A stretch of DNA of 52,647 nucleotides from Cacconaster sp964598495 (GCA_964598495.1 CAZRBY010000014.1:1-52647), one strand, 5' to 3'. Shown: positions 7,713-16,184, counted from the stretch's first letter. The notes: a model not told the origin generated them from the sequence alone. Translations and numbers: made by a program.

Positions 7713-9635
7713 ATGAACCTCAATAAGCGTATCCTATCCCTCTTCATCGTCTTTTTAATGTCAGCCTTCTCCTGTTTAATGGCTCAGCAATCAGAAATCC
7801 CGAATAATTTATCCGATAGCTTAGCGCATCAGCACGATTCTTTAAATAGGGTATTACTTCAAGATTATAAAAGTCGTCTTTTAGAGATGGACTCCATTCG
7901 CAGATTGGATTCTATAAGACAGGTGAAACTGGAAGAACAATTGGCTTCACTCAAGACTACCGACAATCTGAAAAAGGAAGAAATTCAAAGACAACTTGCT
8001 GATATTCAGCAAAGAGAGATAGACAGAATTGAAAGGGAGAAATCAAAGGTTGACTCTCTCCGCAGTATAGCGACAGCATATCCCGTAATTGGAGTGCTCA
8101 ACGACACTATTTTTTCATTATATGCACGTCTCGGGTCATTTACTCCAAGGGATAGAGCAAATAATATCAGTGCGAGGATAAAGATCCTGTACGATGATGA
8201 TTTTATGAATCCGGATTCTCTATATATAGCGATCTCCGACAATTATCGGGATTTAATGTATCGCGACAATATTTTGATGAGTGTAACCGAAACCGATGCT
8301 ATTTGGAATAATTCAACCATAGATGAACTGGCAAAAGATTATTTGCAACGGATACAACATTCCATTAAAAATGCGCGTATAGAAAAGAGTTTGCCACGTT
8401 TGCTCACCAGAATAGGATTGGTTCTTCTTACAATAGTTGTTCTGATTTTGATGATAGTCGGTGTGAACAAGTTTTTTAACTGGTTGACAAAGTATGTCCA
8501 TGAAAAGAAGAAAAAGTGGTTCAAAAATCTGAAATATCGCGATTACACATATCTATCAACCGACCAAGAGATTAAGCTTGTAAGCGGTTTATTTAGATTA
8601 TTGCGTTGGGTGACAATAATTCTATTGCTTTTCTTTGTCATTCCCGTAATTTTCAGCATATTCCCATTCACAAGGGGTTGGGCGGATTTGCTTTTTGGCA
8701 TGATATGGAAACCTGTAAGGAAAATGTTGTTCTCTTTGTGGAATTTTCTTCCCAATCTGTTCGCAATATTGTTGATTTACATAGTCTTTAAGTATTTAAT
8801 TCGTCTCGTTCGCTATTTCTTTAAAGAGATTGAATCAGGAAAACTGAAAATTAACGGATTTCATAAAGAATGGGCTTTGCCAACATTTTCCATTATCCGT
8901 GTGCTTCTTTACGCATTTGCATTCATTATGATATTTCCATATTTGCCGGGCTCCGACTCGCCTATTTTTAAGGGTGTTTCCGTATTTTTAGGTCTCTTGG
9001 TATCTCTAGGATCATCATCGGCTATAGCTAATATGGTGGCTGGTTTGGTAATAACATATATGCGTCCTTTTGCAGTCGGTGACAGAATTAAGATAAACGA
9101 CATTTCAGGCGATGTCATAGAGAAAACTCTATTGGTAACACGGTTAAAGACAATTACAAATGAAGAGATAACCATTCCTAACTCTTCCATATTAACAGGA
9201 AACACAATCAACTACAGCAGGTTTGAAAAAGATCCGGGACTAATTCTCAATACCATAGCAACAATCGGATACGATGTGCCTTGGAAGCTTGCTCATGATA
9301 TGTTGATTGAAGCCGGTTTGCGTTGTAAAGATGTACTTCGGGAGCCAAAGCCATATGTTATTCAATCATCACTGAACGAATTCTACGCATCGTACAAGAT
9401 CCACGTTTATATAAATGATGCCAAAATTCAACTAAAGGTATTATCGGAACTTCATGGGCACATTCAAGATGTTTGCAACGAACATGGCATAGAACTTATT
9501 TTGCCTCACTATTTGGCACATCGTTCTGCACAACATATGGTAATGAATCCTGAATATATACCAAAAGGCTACAAAGGTCCCGCATTTGATGTGAAAGTGG
9601 AAGTCGAGAACAAAAGTGACAAAAAAAAGCGATAA
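7713..9635 (+). CDS. MscS-family mechanosensitive ion channel
   Basis: This large MscS-like channel would relieve osmotic shock through the inner membrane. The start is set at the ATG at 7713: it begins a clean signal peptide (MNLNKRILSLFIVF, ending in MAQQ), whereas the longer frame from 7665 adds 16 unlikely residues. A periplasmic coiled coil rich in Lys/Glu/Gln (about 40-120) precedes four transmembrane segments and a fifth, pore-lining helix around residues 415-445 (GLLVSLGSSSAIANMVAGLV). The conserved MscS beta domain follows, with RPFAVGDRIKI and TIPNSSI. The C-terminal domain ends in a basic tail. The gene stands alone, and a heptad-repeat array follows it. Confidence 0.9.
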   Translation: MNLNKRILSLFIVFLMSAFSCLMAQQSEIPNNLSDSLAHQHDSLNRVLLQDYKSRLLEMDSIRRLDSIRQVKLEEQLASLKTTDNLKKEEIQRQLADIQQREIDRIEREKSKVDSLRSIATAYPVIGVLNDTIFSLYARLGSFTPRDRANNISARIKILYDDDFMNPDSLYIAISDNYRDLMYRDNILMSVTETDAIWNNSTIDELAKDYLQRIQHSIKNARIEKSLPRLLTRIGLVLLTIVVLILMIVGVNKFFNWLTKYVHEKKKKWFKNLKYRDYTYLSTDQEIKLVSGLFRLLRWVTIILLLFFVIPVIFSIFPFTRGWADLLFGMIWKPVRKMLFSLWNFLPNLFAILLIYIVFKYLIRLVRYFFKEIESGKLKINGFHKEWALPTFSIIRVLLYAFAFIMIFPYLPGSDSPIFKGVSVFLGLLVSLGSSSAIANMVAGLVITYMRPFAVGDRIKINDISGDVIEKTLLVTRLKTITNEEITIPNSSILTGNTINYSRFEKDPGLILNTIATIGYDVPWKLAHDMLIEAGLRCKDVLREPKPYVIQSSLNEFYASYKIHVYINDAKIQLKVLSELHGHIQDVCNEHGIELILPHYLAHRSAQHMVMNPEYIPKGYKGPAFDVKVEVENKSDKKKR

Positions 9636-9648
9636 TAAATAAAAGATA

Positions 9649-9740
9649 GGTGCGGGGGCTGAGTTCGAGCGTTGGAGTTCTTTTTAAGCAGAAAGAGTGC
9701 CAAAAGCCAACAGCAAATGACTGATTGCCAACAGCTAATG
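9649..9740. repeat. Heptad-repeat array 1
   Basis: Six 7-bp units in exact register run from 9699 to 9740: GCCAAAA, GCCAACA, GCAAATG, ACTGATT, GCCAACA, GCTAATG. A G-rich stretch at 9649-9680 looks like a degraded extension (GAGTT recurs 14 bp apart). The array sits between convergent gene ends and finishes 6 bp from the stop codon of the glycosyltransferase. No ORF covers it. Confidence 0.75.
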
Positions 9741-9745
9741 GACAA

Positions 9746-10534
9746 CTACTTAAACCAGCGTAGAATGTATCGCGAAAGTTTTCCTGTGGGAATGCCGGGA
9801 ATTTTAATTTTATGCTCTTCGGCGAATGAAATATAAAACTCCTTTACTCGCTGCCAATCGGCATGCCGGCGTTTTTTGAGTTCAGCCGACTGAGTATTCA
9901 TGATTGATCCTTCGTTTTTGCGATAATAATAGGTGGCTCGTGGCTCTGTGGCTACGCTTTGGGCAAAATAGACAGCCTGTAAGGAAAAAACTCTATCCTC
10001 TCCGGAAATGCGAGTTTCGTCAAATCTCAACCCTTGTTCCTTTAAAAAATCCAGACGGAAAAGAAATCTCCAGGCACTCCCTCTCCTACCGACATTGGTT
10101 AGCCCAAGACGCTCCTCTGTGCTTGTAACAATCTCAGTCACCTCGTAAGATATATTCCTATGAGGCTTTGCTTCGTTTATTACATTACAAGCAACAATGT
10201 CCGATGCTGTAGTTTTTGCAGTTTCCGCCAACATCTCATAAAACTCACTATTTATCTCATCATCAATATCGAGAAAATGGATATAATCACCACTTGCATG
10301 ATCCATTCCGACATTACGACTTGCAGAAACCCCTTTGTGGGATTGTTTTATAAGCAAAACGGTTGGCATCATTGATGCTATAGCCTGCTCTATCACACTA
10401 AGTGAGCGGTCAGAGGAGCCATCGTCAACTATGATAATTTCCAAGTATTTATAAGTTTGCGAAGCCAAGGTTCTTAAACAGCCTTCCACATATTTTTCAC
10501 CGTTATGGCAAGGGACGATGACGGATATCTTCAT
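9746..10534 (-). CDS. Family 2 glycosyltransferase
   Basis: This 262-residue GT-A fold enzyme transfers a sugar from a nucleotide donor during surface polysaccharide synthesis. Visible features are the N-terminal VIVPCHNGEKYVEGCL strand-loop, DDGSSDRS near residues 37-44 (nucleotide binding), and FLDIDDEI (about 92-99) as the metal-binding DxD equivalent. A GEDRVF motif lies near residue 183 and a basic helix at the C-terminus. It has no membrane segment, so it is cytoplasmic or peripheral. The start overlaps the end of the Stealth gene by 4 bp (ATGA), which makes the two a coupled pair. The acceptor and linkage cannot be told from sequence. Confidence 0.9.
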   Translation of the reverse strand: MKISVIVPCHNGEKYVEGCLRTLASQTYKYLEIIIVDDGSSDRSLSVIEQAIASMMPTVLLIKQSHKGVSASRNVGMDHASGDYIHFLDIDDEINSEFYEMLAETAKTTASDIVACNVINEAKPHRNISYEVTEIVTSTEERLGLTNVGRRGSAWRFLFRLDFLKEQGLRFDETRISGEDRVFSLQAVYFAQSVATEPRATYYYRKNEGSIMNTQSAELKKRRHADWQRVKEFYISFAEEHKIKIPGIPTGKLSRYILRWFK

Positions 10535-11532
10535 ATTTCAAAACTCGACTTTTCGGGAAGGATGCTTTCAAACGCAGTTTCAATCTCCGACATCACTTGC
10601 TCATAATTTCGAATGTGGGCATTATCGTTGATACAGACCAACTTGTATGACTGATTGCGAATAGCCTCAACTGCCTGTTTGGGTTTTATGATAAGCGGAA
10701 ACATTTTCGTATCTTGATAAGTATTGTATGGGTTGAAATTTGAGCGGCAAATCTGCCAAGTGCGGAACAACTCTTGAGTATAATCTTCGGGGCTTCTGAA
10801 TCTATTTGACGACATCTTGGTTAGTTCCGGCTCAGCATACTCCCACACCTCTTCAAAAGTTGACTTTAAGTAGGGATGAGCGTTGTGTGGTGTGCGTAGA
10901 GTTACAAACCTCTTCAAGGGTTGCATAAGACGCGTATACCTGATTTTACTCCCGTACGATGGGTGAAACCATTTGTCATGATCACGTTTCAGAATTTCCT
11001 TCTTATCAAATCTGCGATTTATTATGCGAATGTTGTTTGTCAAACACTTATACCACAATCCTATTCCGCTGTTGAAAGTAAAAGCTGCAATATCATTTGG
11101 TAAGCCGTTCTTGAAAAATCTTTCCCTCGGCAAATTTTTGATGATAAAATTATCGTCGTTAAAATAGACAAAATGTTCTTTCAAATCGGGGATTTTGTGA
11201 AGGTATATTTCTATTAAAGATGAACTGAAAACCGGCAAAAATTGCCTGGGAATATAATCAGCATGGTGTATTAAATGGAGTTTGGGATGGTTGGCATTAA
11301 GCCATTCCGGTTTCTGCCCACAAGTCACGAAATGTATTTTACGCACCCAGGGGGCAAATTTCTCCACACCGCGAAACCAATATCTCAGCAATCCGTAATC
11401 GCGAAACCGCGCTTCGGACATTGAGTCGGTAGTATTGTCAATCTTACCCGAGTACTTGGTGAAATCGGCTTTCCACTTCGGGTCCTCCATATCAACCCAG
11501 GTGATCACAAAGTCTATTTCATGTCTATCCAT
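10531..11532 (-). CDS. Stealth-family capsular polysaccharide phosphotransferase
   Basis: Stealth proteins are sugar-1-phosphate transferases that build phosphodiester-linked capsular polymers. The CR1 block is at the N-terminus (IDFVITWVDMEDPKW), followed by CR2 with SEARFRDYGLLRYWFRGVEKFAPWV split over residues about 40-70 and HFVYFNDDNF near 135-150. CR3/CR4-like sequence follows with FEEVWEYAEPEL and a QDTKMF-containing C-terminal region. I chose the ATG at 11532, since the longer frame needs a GTG at 11553 and adds seven residues outside the family. Stealth enzymes usually sit in capsule operons; here only a GT2 partner remains, plus the tail of an upstream gene. Confidence 0.9.
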   Translation of the reverse strand: MDRHEIDFVITWVDMEDPKWKADFTKYSGKIDNTTDSMSEARFRDYGLLRYWFRGVEKFAPWVRKIHFVTCGQKPEWLNANHPKLHLIHHADYIPRQFLPVFSSSLIEIYLHKIPDLKEHFVYFNDDNFIIKNLPRERFFKNGLPNDIAAFTFNSGIGLWYKCLTNNIRIINRRFDKKEILKRDHDKWFHPSYGSKIRYTRLMQPLKRFVTLRTPHNAHPYLKSTFEEVWEYAEPELTKMSSNRFRSPEDYTQELFRTWQICRSNFNPYNTYQDTKMFPLIIKPKQAVEAIRNQSYKLVCINDNAHIRNYEQVMSEIETAFESILPEKSSFEI

Positions 11533-11674
11533 TCTTAAAATCCCATAAATCACCGAACAAAGCTAAAACCGTTGCATGGTCACCCGTCGGTGTAAAATGA
11601 TTGTTTTCATCAAAAGTACCGGCCTTGCCGATAACATAGGCTCTTGTATCATCAGACCCAATGCAGTTATTTGG
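11525..11674 (-). pseudogene. Remnant of a gene upstream of the Stealth gene
   Basis: A stop-bounded frame of 49 residues carries protein-like sequence (SDDTRAYVIGKAG, then FTPTGDHATVLALFGDLWDF). It ends with a TAG that overlaps the Stealth start codon by 8 bp, exactly as cotranscribed genes do. No start codon or upstream domain is visible: a TGA lies just before it, and further minus-strand sequence to about 11760 shows only short protein-like pieces broken by stops. I read this as the C-terminus of a decayed operon partner. The family is not recognised. Confidence 0.45.
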
Positions 11675-12027
11675 TCAGTTTGAATTTAACACTTTAGGCT
11701 AATTCCGGTTTATGCCACTTACAGTTTTCAAACCCTACAATATCAGAAAGCAAAAGTAGTCTTAAATGCAAATAAATATGCAAATATTGTCCCAAATTAA
11801 TATCACGGCACGATGTAATGATACTTTTTCCTATCATCAATAAGCATTAAACGTTAAAGTTTCTTTATATGAGAAGGTCAACGGCTCCGCCGGAAACACA
11901 AAAAGACCGTATTAGGAGAACACTTCCGATATAGCTTTCTATATATCAGATTTTCAACTTTCAGGAACACTCTATCGTAATATATATTTTTTTTCGTATC
12001 TTTAAGGGAATAAATAAAGATGAAATA
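11675..12027. other. Intergenic region, mostly without recognised features
   Basis: This lies between the Stealth operon and the carbonic anhydrase. It is AT-rich. The stretch at 11690-11760 may hold more debris of the broken Stealth-upstream gene. A TATCTTTA hexamer-plus at 11997-12004 resembles a -7 element for the carbonic anhydrase, but no matching TTTG lies 19-21 nt upstream. Nothing else is supported. Confidence 0.5.
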
Positions 12028-12690
12028 ATGACATCAGAAGAAATTAACAAAATGGAAGAACGCGAACTGTTGCTTGACTCTGTTCGCGATTTCAACGAGA
12101 GGGAATTTATTCCCAAGCAAGAACTTTTTGAAGGGTTGAAAGGAGAGCAAAAGCCGCATACCCTATTTATCGGATGTTCCGATTCGCGCGTGGTTCCACA
12201 CATGCTGACCAACAGTTTGGCCGGAGATCTTTTTGTTGTGCGCAACATAGCCAACCTTGTACCTTTTTATGAAACGGAAACCAAAAAATTCGTAGCAACA
12301 TCGGCGGTAATAGAATACGCCGTATTGGAGTTGAATGTCGAAAACATAGTGGTTTGCGGGCATTCAAACTGTGGCGGTTGCGGTGCTCTCTATATGGGGA
12401 AAGAGTTGGACAAACTGCATCATACGAAAAAATGGCTCGAACTTGCAATGCCGGTAAAAGAGCTTGTGGAAGAGAAAATAGCTAAAAAGAAAATTCCTTT
12501 GGAGAAACGCGAAGAGTATACGGAGAAAATGAATGTTGTGCTTCAATTGCGCCATTTGATGCATTATCCCTATATTCGGACACGAGTAAGAGCAGGTAAA
12601 TTACACTTATATGGGTGGTATTACAATATTGCAGAGGGGCGTATTTACAATTACGACAAAAAGAGCAGAAAGTTTGTTAAGGTGGAGTAG
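12028..12690 (+). CDS. Beta-class carbonic anhydrase
   Basis: This enzyme interconverts CO2 and bicarbonate in the cytoplasm. The zinc site of beta carbonic anhydrases is intact: FIGCSDSR near residue 48 (Cys, and the Asp-Arg dyad) and VVCGHSNCGGCGA near residue 110 (His and Cys). The length of 220 residues is normal. The ATG at 12028 gives a standard N-terminal helix. The C-terminal half is conserved, with the YGWYYNIAEGRIY strand. The gene stands alone, and the heptad-repeat array begins 6 bp after its stop codon. Confidence 0.95.
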   Translation: MTSEEINKMEERELLLDSVRDFNEREFIPKQELFEGLKGEQKPHTLFIGCSDSRVVPHMLTNSLAGDLFVVRNIANLVPFYETETKKFVATSAVIEYAVLELNVENIVVCGHSNCGGCGALYMGKELDKLHHTKKWLELAMPVKELVEEKIAKKKIPLEKREEYTEKMNVVLQLRHLMHYPYIRTRVRAGKLHLYGWYYNIAEGRIYNYDKKSRKFVKVE

Positions 12691-12695
12691 GGGAT

Positions 12696-12807
12696 GCAGT
12701 TAGCAGTTAGCAGTTAGCAATTAGCAATTAGCAATTAGCAATTAGCAATTAGCAATTAAGAATTAAGAATTAAGAGCCGGATGAAAGGCTAATGGCCGAC
12801 GGCTAAT
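12696..12807. repeat. Heptad-repeat array 2 (16 units)
   Basis: Sixteen consecutive 7-bp units sit in perfect register: GCAGTTA x3, GCAATTA x6, AGAATTA x2, then AGAGCCG, GATGAAA, GGCTAAT, GGCCGAC, GGCTAAT. The array starts 6 bp after the carbonic anhydrase stop and carries no ORF. Confidence 0.9.
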
Positions 12808-12840
12808 AGTTAGGTCCTTTGTTATTGGTAATAAATACAC

Positions 12841-12869
12841 CGAGGGTGTCGTTTTAAGCGACACCCTCG
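12841..12869. terminator. Hairpin terminator between convergent genes
   Basis: A perfect 11-bp stem (CGAGGGTGTCG at 12841-12851 and CGACACCCTCG at 12859-12869) has a 7-nt loop. The flanking sequence is moderately T-rich on the plus side. A shorter version of the same hairpin follows the duplicated gene at 14503-14534. Confidence 0.75.
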
Positions 12870-12914
12870 ATTGTTTTCTGCAGAGACCTACTATGAGGTC
12901 AATAGGATTTTACA

Positions 12915-14030
12915 CTAACTGCCGGGAGGATAGGGATTACCATTGTTATCCCGCACTGACCAGTTTTTACCTTTAGCTACCGCAGCTTGAGCGGCAGTAA
13001 TGACATTCTCATCATCGGAATTCCTGAAGAACACATAAAAGCTTCCACTATCCTTGCCGGTGCGGTCGGGGAGGCTGTTGACCAGCGTAGTCATGTTGCT
13101 GCCGGATATTTTATTAACGTAACAAAACAGCGAAAACAATTCTTTATTGTGGGTCACATTAAGCGAGGTGAGTTTATTGAAGCTGCAGTTAAGTATCGCC
13201 AACTTGGTGTTTTTGCTCAAATCAAGCGAGGTAAGTTGATTGCTACTGCAATACAGTTCTTCTAACTCTGTATTGCTGCTTAAATCAAGCGAGGTATTAA
13301 GATTATTTAATGAGCAATTAAGACTAATCAACTTAGTATTCTTGCTCAAATCAAGCGAGGTGAGGCGATTTAATCCGCAGTTAAGCAACTCAAGCTTGGA
13401 ATTATTGCTCAAATCAAGCGAGGTGAGTTGATTGTTATTGCAGAACATATGGGTTACCTTCCCGTAAACGGTAATGGTTTGCGAACCAATGGTATATTCA
13501 ACCATTGATTCGAACGAAGTTACCGCCTCGCCATTATCTTTTTGGGCGTTATTATTCAGGTCAATCCATACATTAGGACGGTCAGCCTCAGCAGCATGAA
13601 TATTGAGCTGGATTTTACTTCCCACAGACTTTGTGGTGGTAAGGGTCATAGTGGTCAAAAATTTGGAGAGAGTGTATGAGACGCCCTTGTAGGTGATTGT
13701 GACGTTGAAGTCGGTCTCAGTGATTGTGAGATTGGCATCTCCGTCTTTGCCATTGTCGCCTTTGTCACCCTTGTCACCTTTTGCGCCCTGGGTTCCGTGT
13801 TTGACAACAATCTTGCTTCCGTCGCTCATGGTGAGCTCGTAGCCGCTCTTGTCGGATAGTTCAGTGTATGATACCACGCTGACCTTTTTGTTAATGGCAT
13901 CAACCAGAGTCTTAATAGTAGCAAGTTCCTTTTCTTGCTGGTCCAACCGACGATAAATATCGTCCAGGTCTACGCAGCCGGCGAAAATGATCATCACCGC
14001 CAGCGCGAGTGTCGTTAAAATTGTTTTCAT
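12915..14030 (-). CDS. Lipoprotein with collagen-like segment and leucine-rich repeats
   Basis: This 371-residue lipoprotein (signal peptide, FAGC lipobox at about residue 19) is built of modules. Residues 20-50 form a coiled coil starting LDDIYRRLDQQEKEL, similar to the DUF4988 N-terminus. A beta-rich segment follows (SGYELTMSDGSKI), then a short collagen-like stretch of Gly-x-Lys/Asp triplets near residues 78-97. Next comes a beta domain with DLNNNAQKDNGEAV (possible calcium loop). At least five leucine-rich repeats of 21-22 residues follow, of the form LTSLDLSKNTKLxxLNC, each with a cysteine. The C-terminus is shared with the paralog at 14584. It is likely surface exposed for binding or adhesion (inference). 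Confidence 0.85.
   Translation of the reverse strand: MKTILTTLALAVMIIFAGCVDLDDIYRRLDQQEKELATIKTLVDAINKKVSVVSYTELSDKSGYELTMSDGSKIVVKHGTQGAKGDKGDKGDNGKDGDANLTITETDFNVTITYKGVSYTLSKFLTTMTLTTTKSVGSKIQLNIHAAEADRPNVWIDLNNNAQKDNGEAVTSFESMVEYTIGSQTITVYGKVTHMFCNNNQLTSLDLSNNSKLELLNCGLNRLTSLDLSKNTKLISLNCSLNNLNTSLDLSSNTELEELYCSSNQLTSLDLSKNTKLAILNCSFNKLTSLNVTHNKELFSLFCYVNKISGSNMTTLVNSLPDRTGKDSGSFYVFFRNSDDENVITAAQAAVAKGKNWSVRDNNGNPYPPGS
13152..13423 (-). repeat. 63-bp tandem repeat encoding the LRR units
   Basis: The sequence AAGCGAGG recurs near 13164, 13227, 13290, 13356 and 13419, spaced 63, 63, 66 and 63 bp apart. These are the DNA counterparts of the 21-residue leucine-rich repeats (one unit has an extra codon). 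The near-identity of the units suggests recent expansion by slippage or recombination. Confidence 0.8.
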
Positions 14031-14423
14031 AGTCTCTTTTTGTTTTAATAGAGACCACTCAATGAAGTCTCTATGGGTTATTATGTTAGTTATTTGAAGT
14101 AATAAAAATCAATCCTTCATTATTTTTGCCTTTATTATGTGATATGAGTTGCTGTCCTTATCATCGCGGTCAATTCAACGCTATTGAGCTTGAGCAGATG
14201 GACATAATTATTTATAATCATTTCACACATAAGCATTAAGCAGAAAAAGACAATCTCCCTTCCCCATCCGATTAATTATTGCAGAATACCAAATTGACCC
14301 AAACGTCCGGTATTGACACTATGAAAACGGCGTTAATAATTAATAGAATTTCTACCGACTGTTAAAGTTATAAACTATATTTTAATTATGCAAATATTGT
14401 GACGATAATCCAAGCTTGGTAAG

Positions 14424-14479
14424 ACGAGGTGCAAGGTGCCGGATGTGACTAGTTTTGAGTTCCTCGTACGGAGTTGGAT
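14424..14479. repeat. Heptad-repeat array 3 (8 degenerate units)
   Basis: Eight 7-bp units in register: ACGAGGT, GCAAGGT, GCCGGAT, GTGACTA, GTTTTGA, GTTCCTC, GTACGGA, GTTGGAT. They are more degenerate than arrays 2 and 4 but share the progression from G-rich units to GAGTT-type units seen elsewhere in the window. Confidence 0.65.
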
Positions 14480-14502
14480 AGGGGCGAATGGTTTTGCATT
14501 AA

Positions 14503-14534
14503 TAAAAAAAGGAAGGTGTCACTAATAGGACACC
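14503..14534 (-). terminator. Intrinsic terminator of the second LRR lipoprotein
   Basis: The stem GGTGTC (14515-14520) / GACACC (14529-14534) has an 8-nt loop, followed on the minus strand by a run of T's (the A-run at 14504-14510). The right arm and the bases after it match the terminator of the first cassette (GACACCCTCGATTGT). Confidence 0.75.
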
Positions 14535-14583
14535 CTCGATTGTTGTATGTAGGAACCCACTATGTGGTGAATAGGATTTTACA

Positions 14584-15558
14584 CTAACTGCCGGGAGTAT
14601 AGGGAATCCCACTGCTGTTATAAATATTCCAGTTTTTGCTCTTGGCAGTTGCCGCTTGGGCAGCATTGATAATGTTCTGCTCTTCACCTCCAGTATAAAA
14701 CACCATGAATACCCCTGGTGTCAAGCCTTTACGGTCGGGAAGGCTGTTGACGAACTCAGTCATGTTGCTGCCGGATATTTTATTTTGGTAGCAGCACAGA
14801 TATCCCAACGCAATGTTTTTGCCAACATTAAGCGAAATAAGTTGGTTGGAGTGGCACGCCAGAAACTCCAAAGCGGTATTGTTACTTACATCAAGAAAGG
14901 TAAGCTGGTTACTGTGGCAGTTCAACGTCTTTACTTTACCGTAAACAGTAATGGTTTGCGCACCCATTATATAAGGTTCATGACTACCGAATTTGGTTAC
15001 CGCCTCGCCTTCATCTTTGAGGGCATTGTTGTTCAGGTCAATCCACACATCAGGGCGATCGGCCTCGGCAGCATCTATTGATAGATTTATTGCCATACCC
15101 ACATTCTTGGCAGTAGTGAGGATCATTTTGGAAATTATTTTCTTGGGCAAGTTGTAGGTAATGCCCTTATAAACGATGATTACAACATCACCGGCTTCGG
15201 TAATTGTGAGGTTGGCATCGCCGTCTTTGCCTGGTGTACCTTGGTCACCCTTGGGGCCTTGAACACCTTGCTCACCCTTTTGCCCTTGCTCGCCTTTGGC
15301 GCCATGTTTGATGGTGATCTTGCTTCCATCGCTCATGGTGAGCTCATAGCCGTTCTTGTCGGCTAGTTCCGTATATGACACCACGCTGATCTTTTTATTA
15401 ATAGCGTCAATTAGTGCCTTCATGGTAGCCAGTTCCTTACCTTGATCGGCAAGTTCCTTCGCTTGTTTATCGAGTCGGCGATATATATCGTCCAGGTCGA
15501 CACATCCGGCAATCATGACCATTGCCGTAATAGTGATAATTGTTAGAAATTTTTTCAT
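14584..15558 (-). CDS. Lipoprotein with collagen-like segment and few leucine-rich repeats
   Basis: This is a 324-residue paralog of the protein at 12915-14030. The signal peptide ends in IAGC, and the coiled coil is longer (LDDIYRRLDKQAKELADQGK). The same beta segment follows, then a collagen-like stretch of about nine Gly-x-y triplets near residues 83-110 with Gln, Glu and Lys, then the same calcium-loop-like DLNNNALKDEGEAV. Only about two leucine-rich repeats remain (LDVSNNTALEFLACHSNQL), against at least five in the paralog. The C-terminus is nearly the same, ending in PYTPGS. The two copies therefore differ chiefly in repeat number. It is probably a surface lipoprotein. Confidence 0.85.
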   Translation of the reverse strand: MKKFLTIITITAMVMIAGCVDLDDIYRRLDKQAKELADQGKELATMKALIDAINKKISVVSYTELADKNGYELTMSDGSKITIKHGAKGEQGQKGEQGVQGPKGDQGTPGKDGDANLTITEAGDVVIIVYKGITYNLPKKIISKMILTTAKNVGMAINLSIDAAEADRPDVWIDLNNNALKDEGEAVTKFGSHEPYIMGAQTITVYGKVKTLNCHSNQLTFLDVSNNTALEFLACHSNQLISLNVGKNIALGYLCCYQNKISGSNMTEFVNSLPDRKGLTPGVFMVFYTGGEEQNIINAAQAATAKSKNWNIYNSSGIPYTPGS

Positions 15559-16050
15559 TTTTGTTTGTTTTGTGTCGAGACCGTATTATTTGGTCTCTAC
15601 GTGATTTTCCGTTAGTGATTCGTTGTTAATTATTAATAGTCAATTCTTCGCTGTTTTAACCTTAAAATTGAACTGAGTGTCGTTTTGCAAGTGTTAAAAC
15701 GGTGTTCATGACTGATGTGATTGGTGTACCAACTAATAAGGGTATAAAGTATATTATGATGACGTAAAATACTTTTTTGAGTGAAATTGAGGTTTGTAAA
15801 GACCTTGTAGTGATGGGAGTAGTCTTTGAGTTTTTAGTTGGGAGTTTTGAATTATTCGTTAAAATATAGTGAGAGTCCGACCAAATAGCATTTTTAGCCG
15901 AGCTATTTTTCTTGATACCACTTTAATAATTCCCCATATTTATTATTTACTAATGGTAAACAAATAATACTCTGCGAATTTACAAAATAATTCGGTTCAT
16001 TAGTTCTGAATTTAAACTTTTTTTCACGAAAACTAAAATGAAAAAAATAA
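15559..16050. other. Leader region of the second LRR lipoprotein; no gene
   Basis: A hairpin (GAGACC at 15577-15582, GGTCTC at 15592-15597) lies 18 nt upstream of the lipoprotein start, the same position as in the first cassette. The stretch at about 15690-15770 resembles the equivalent region of the first cassette. Weak 7-bp periodicity (TTTGAGT, TTTTAGT, TGGGAGT, TTTGAAT) occurs at 15825-15852. The rest is AT-rich and I see nothing else in it. Confidence 0.55.
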
Positions 16051-16088
16051 AAAAACCTCTCACAACTGATAGTTTTGAGAGGTTTTAT
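16051..16088. terminator. Terminator downstream of tRNA-Lys
   Basis: An inverted repeat (AACCTCTCA near 16054-16062 against TGAGAGGTT near 16076-16084) is flanked by A-rich sequence on the left and TTTTA on the right. Read on the minus strand it ends the tRNA transcript with a long U-run. Confidence 0.8.
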
Positions 16089-16111
16089 TATAGAATTGAT
16101 TTATTCGAAAG

Positions 16112-16184
16112 TGGTCCCTCAGGGGCTCGAACCCTGGACCCCAACATTAAGAGTGTCGTGCTCTACCAGCTGAGCTAAGAGACC
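16112..16184 (-). tRNA. tRNA-Lys (anticodon CTT)
   Basis: The 73-nt cloverleaf folds on the minus strand: acceptor stem GGTCTCT/AGGGACC, D arm GCTCAGCTGGTAGAGC, anticodon stem CGACA/TGTTG with loop CTCTTAA (anticodon CTT), and T arm with GGTTCGAGCC. The discriminator base is A, and no CCA end is encoded. Confidence 0.93.

Larger units (their letters stand above)
14031..14583 (-). promoter_or_regulatory. Leader region of the first LRR lipoprotein and spacer between cassettes
   Basis: This 553-bp stretch has no gene. A perfect 8-bp hairpin (ATAGAGAC at 14048-14055, GTCTCTAT at 14067-14074) lies 17 nt upstream of the LRR lipoprotein start. A block at about 14320-14400 resembles the region upstream of the second cassette (about 15690-15770). 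A heptad array occupies 14424-14479, and a terminator (14503-14534) plus a small hairpin (14555-14568) belong to the second cassette. No clear -33/-7 pair was found. Confidence 0.6.

Noticed and set aside
12696..12807. A CRISPR array or other spacer-repeat system at the GCAATTA repeats
   Set aside because: The unit is 7 bp with no spacers and no cas genes; the whole array is one graded heptad series.
13152..13423. The 63-bp repeats as an independent repeat element
   Set aside because: They lie inside a coding region and encode the leucine-rich repeat units; they are explained by the protein.
12870..15600. The GAGACC-containing hairpins as insertion-sequence ends
   Set aside because: No transposase and no target-site duplication are visible; a duplicated transcription unit explains the pattern better.
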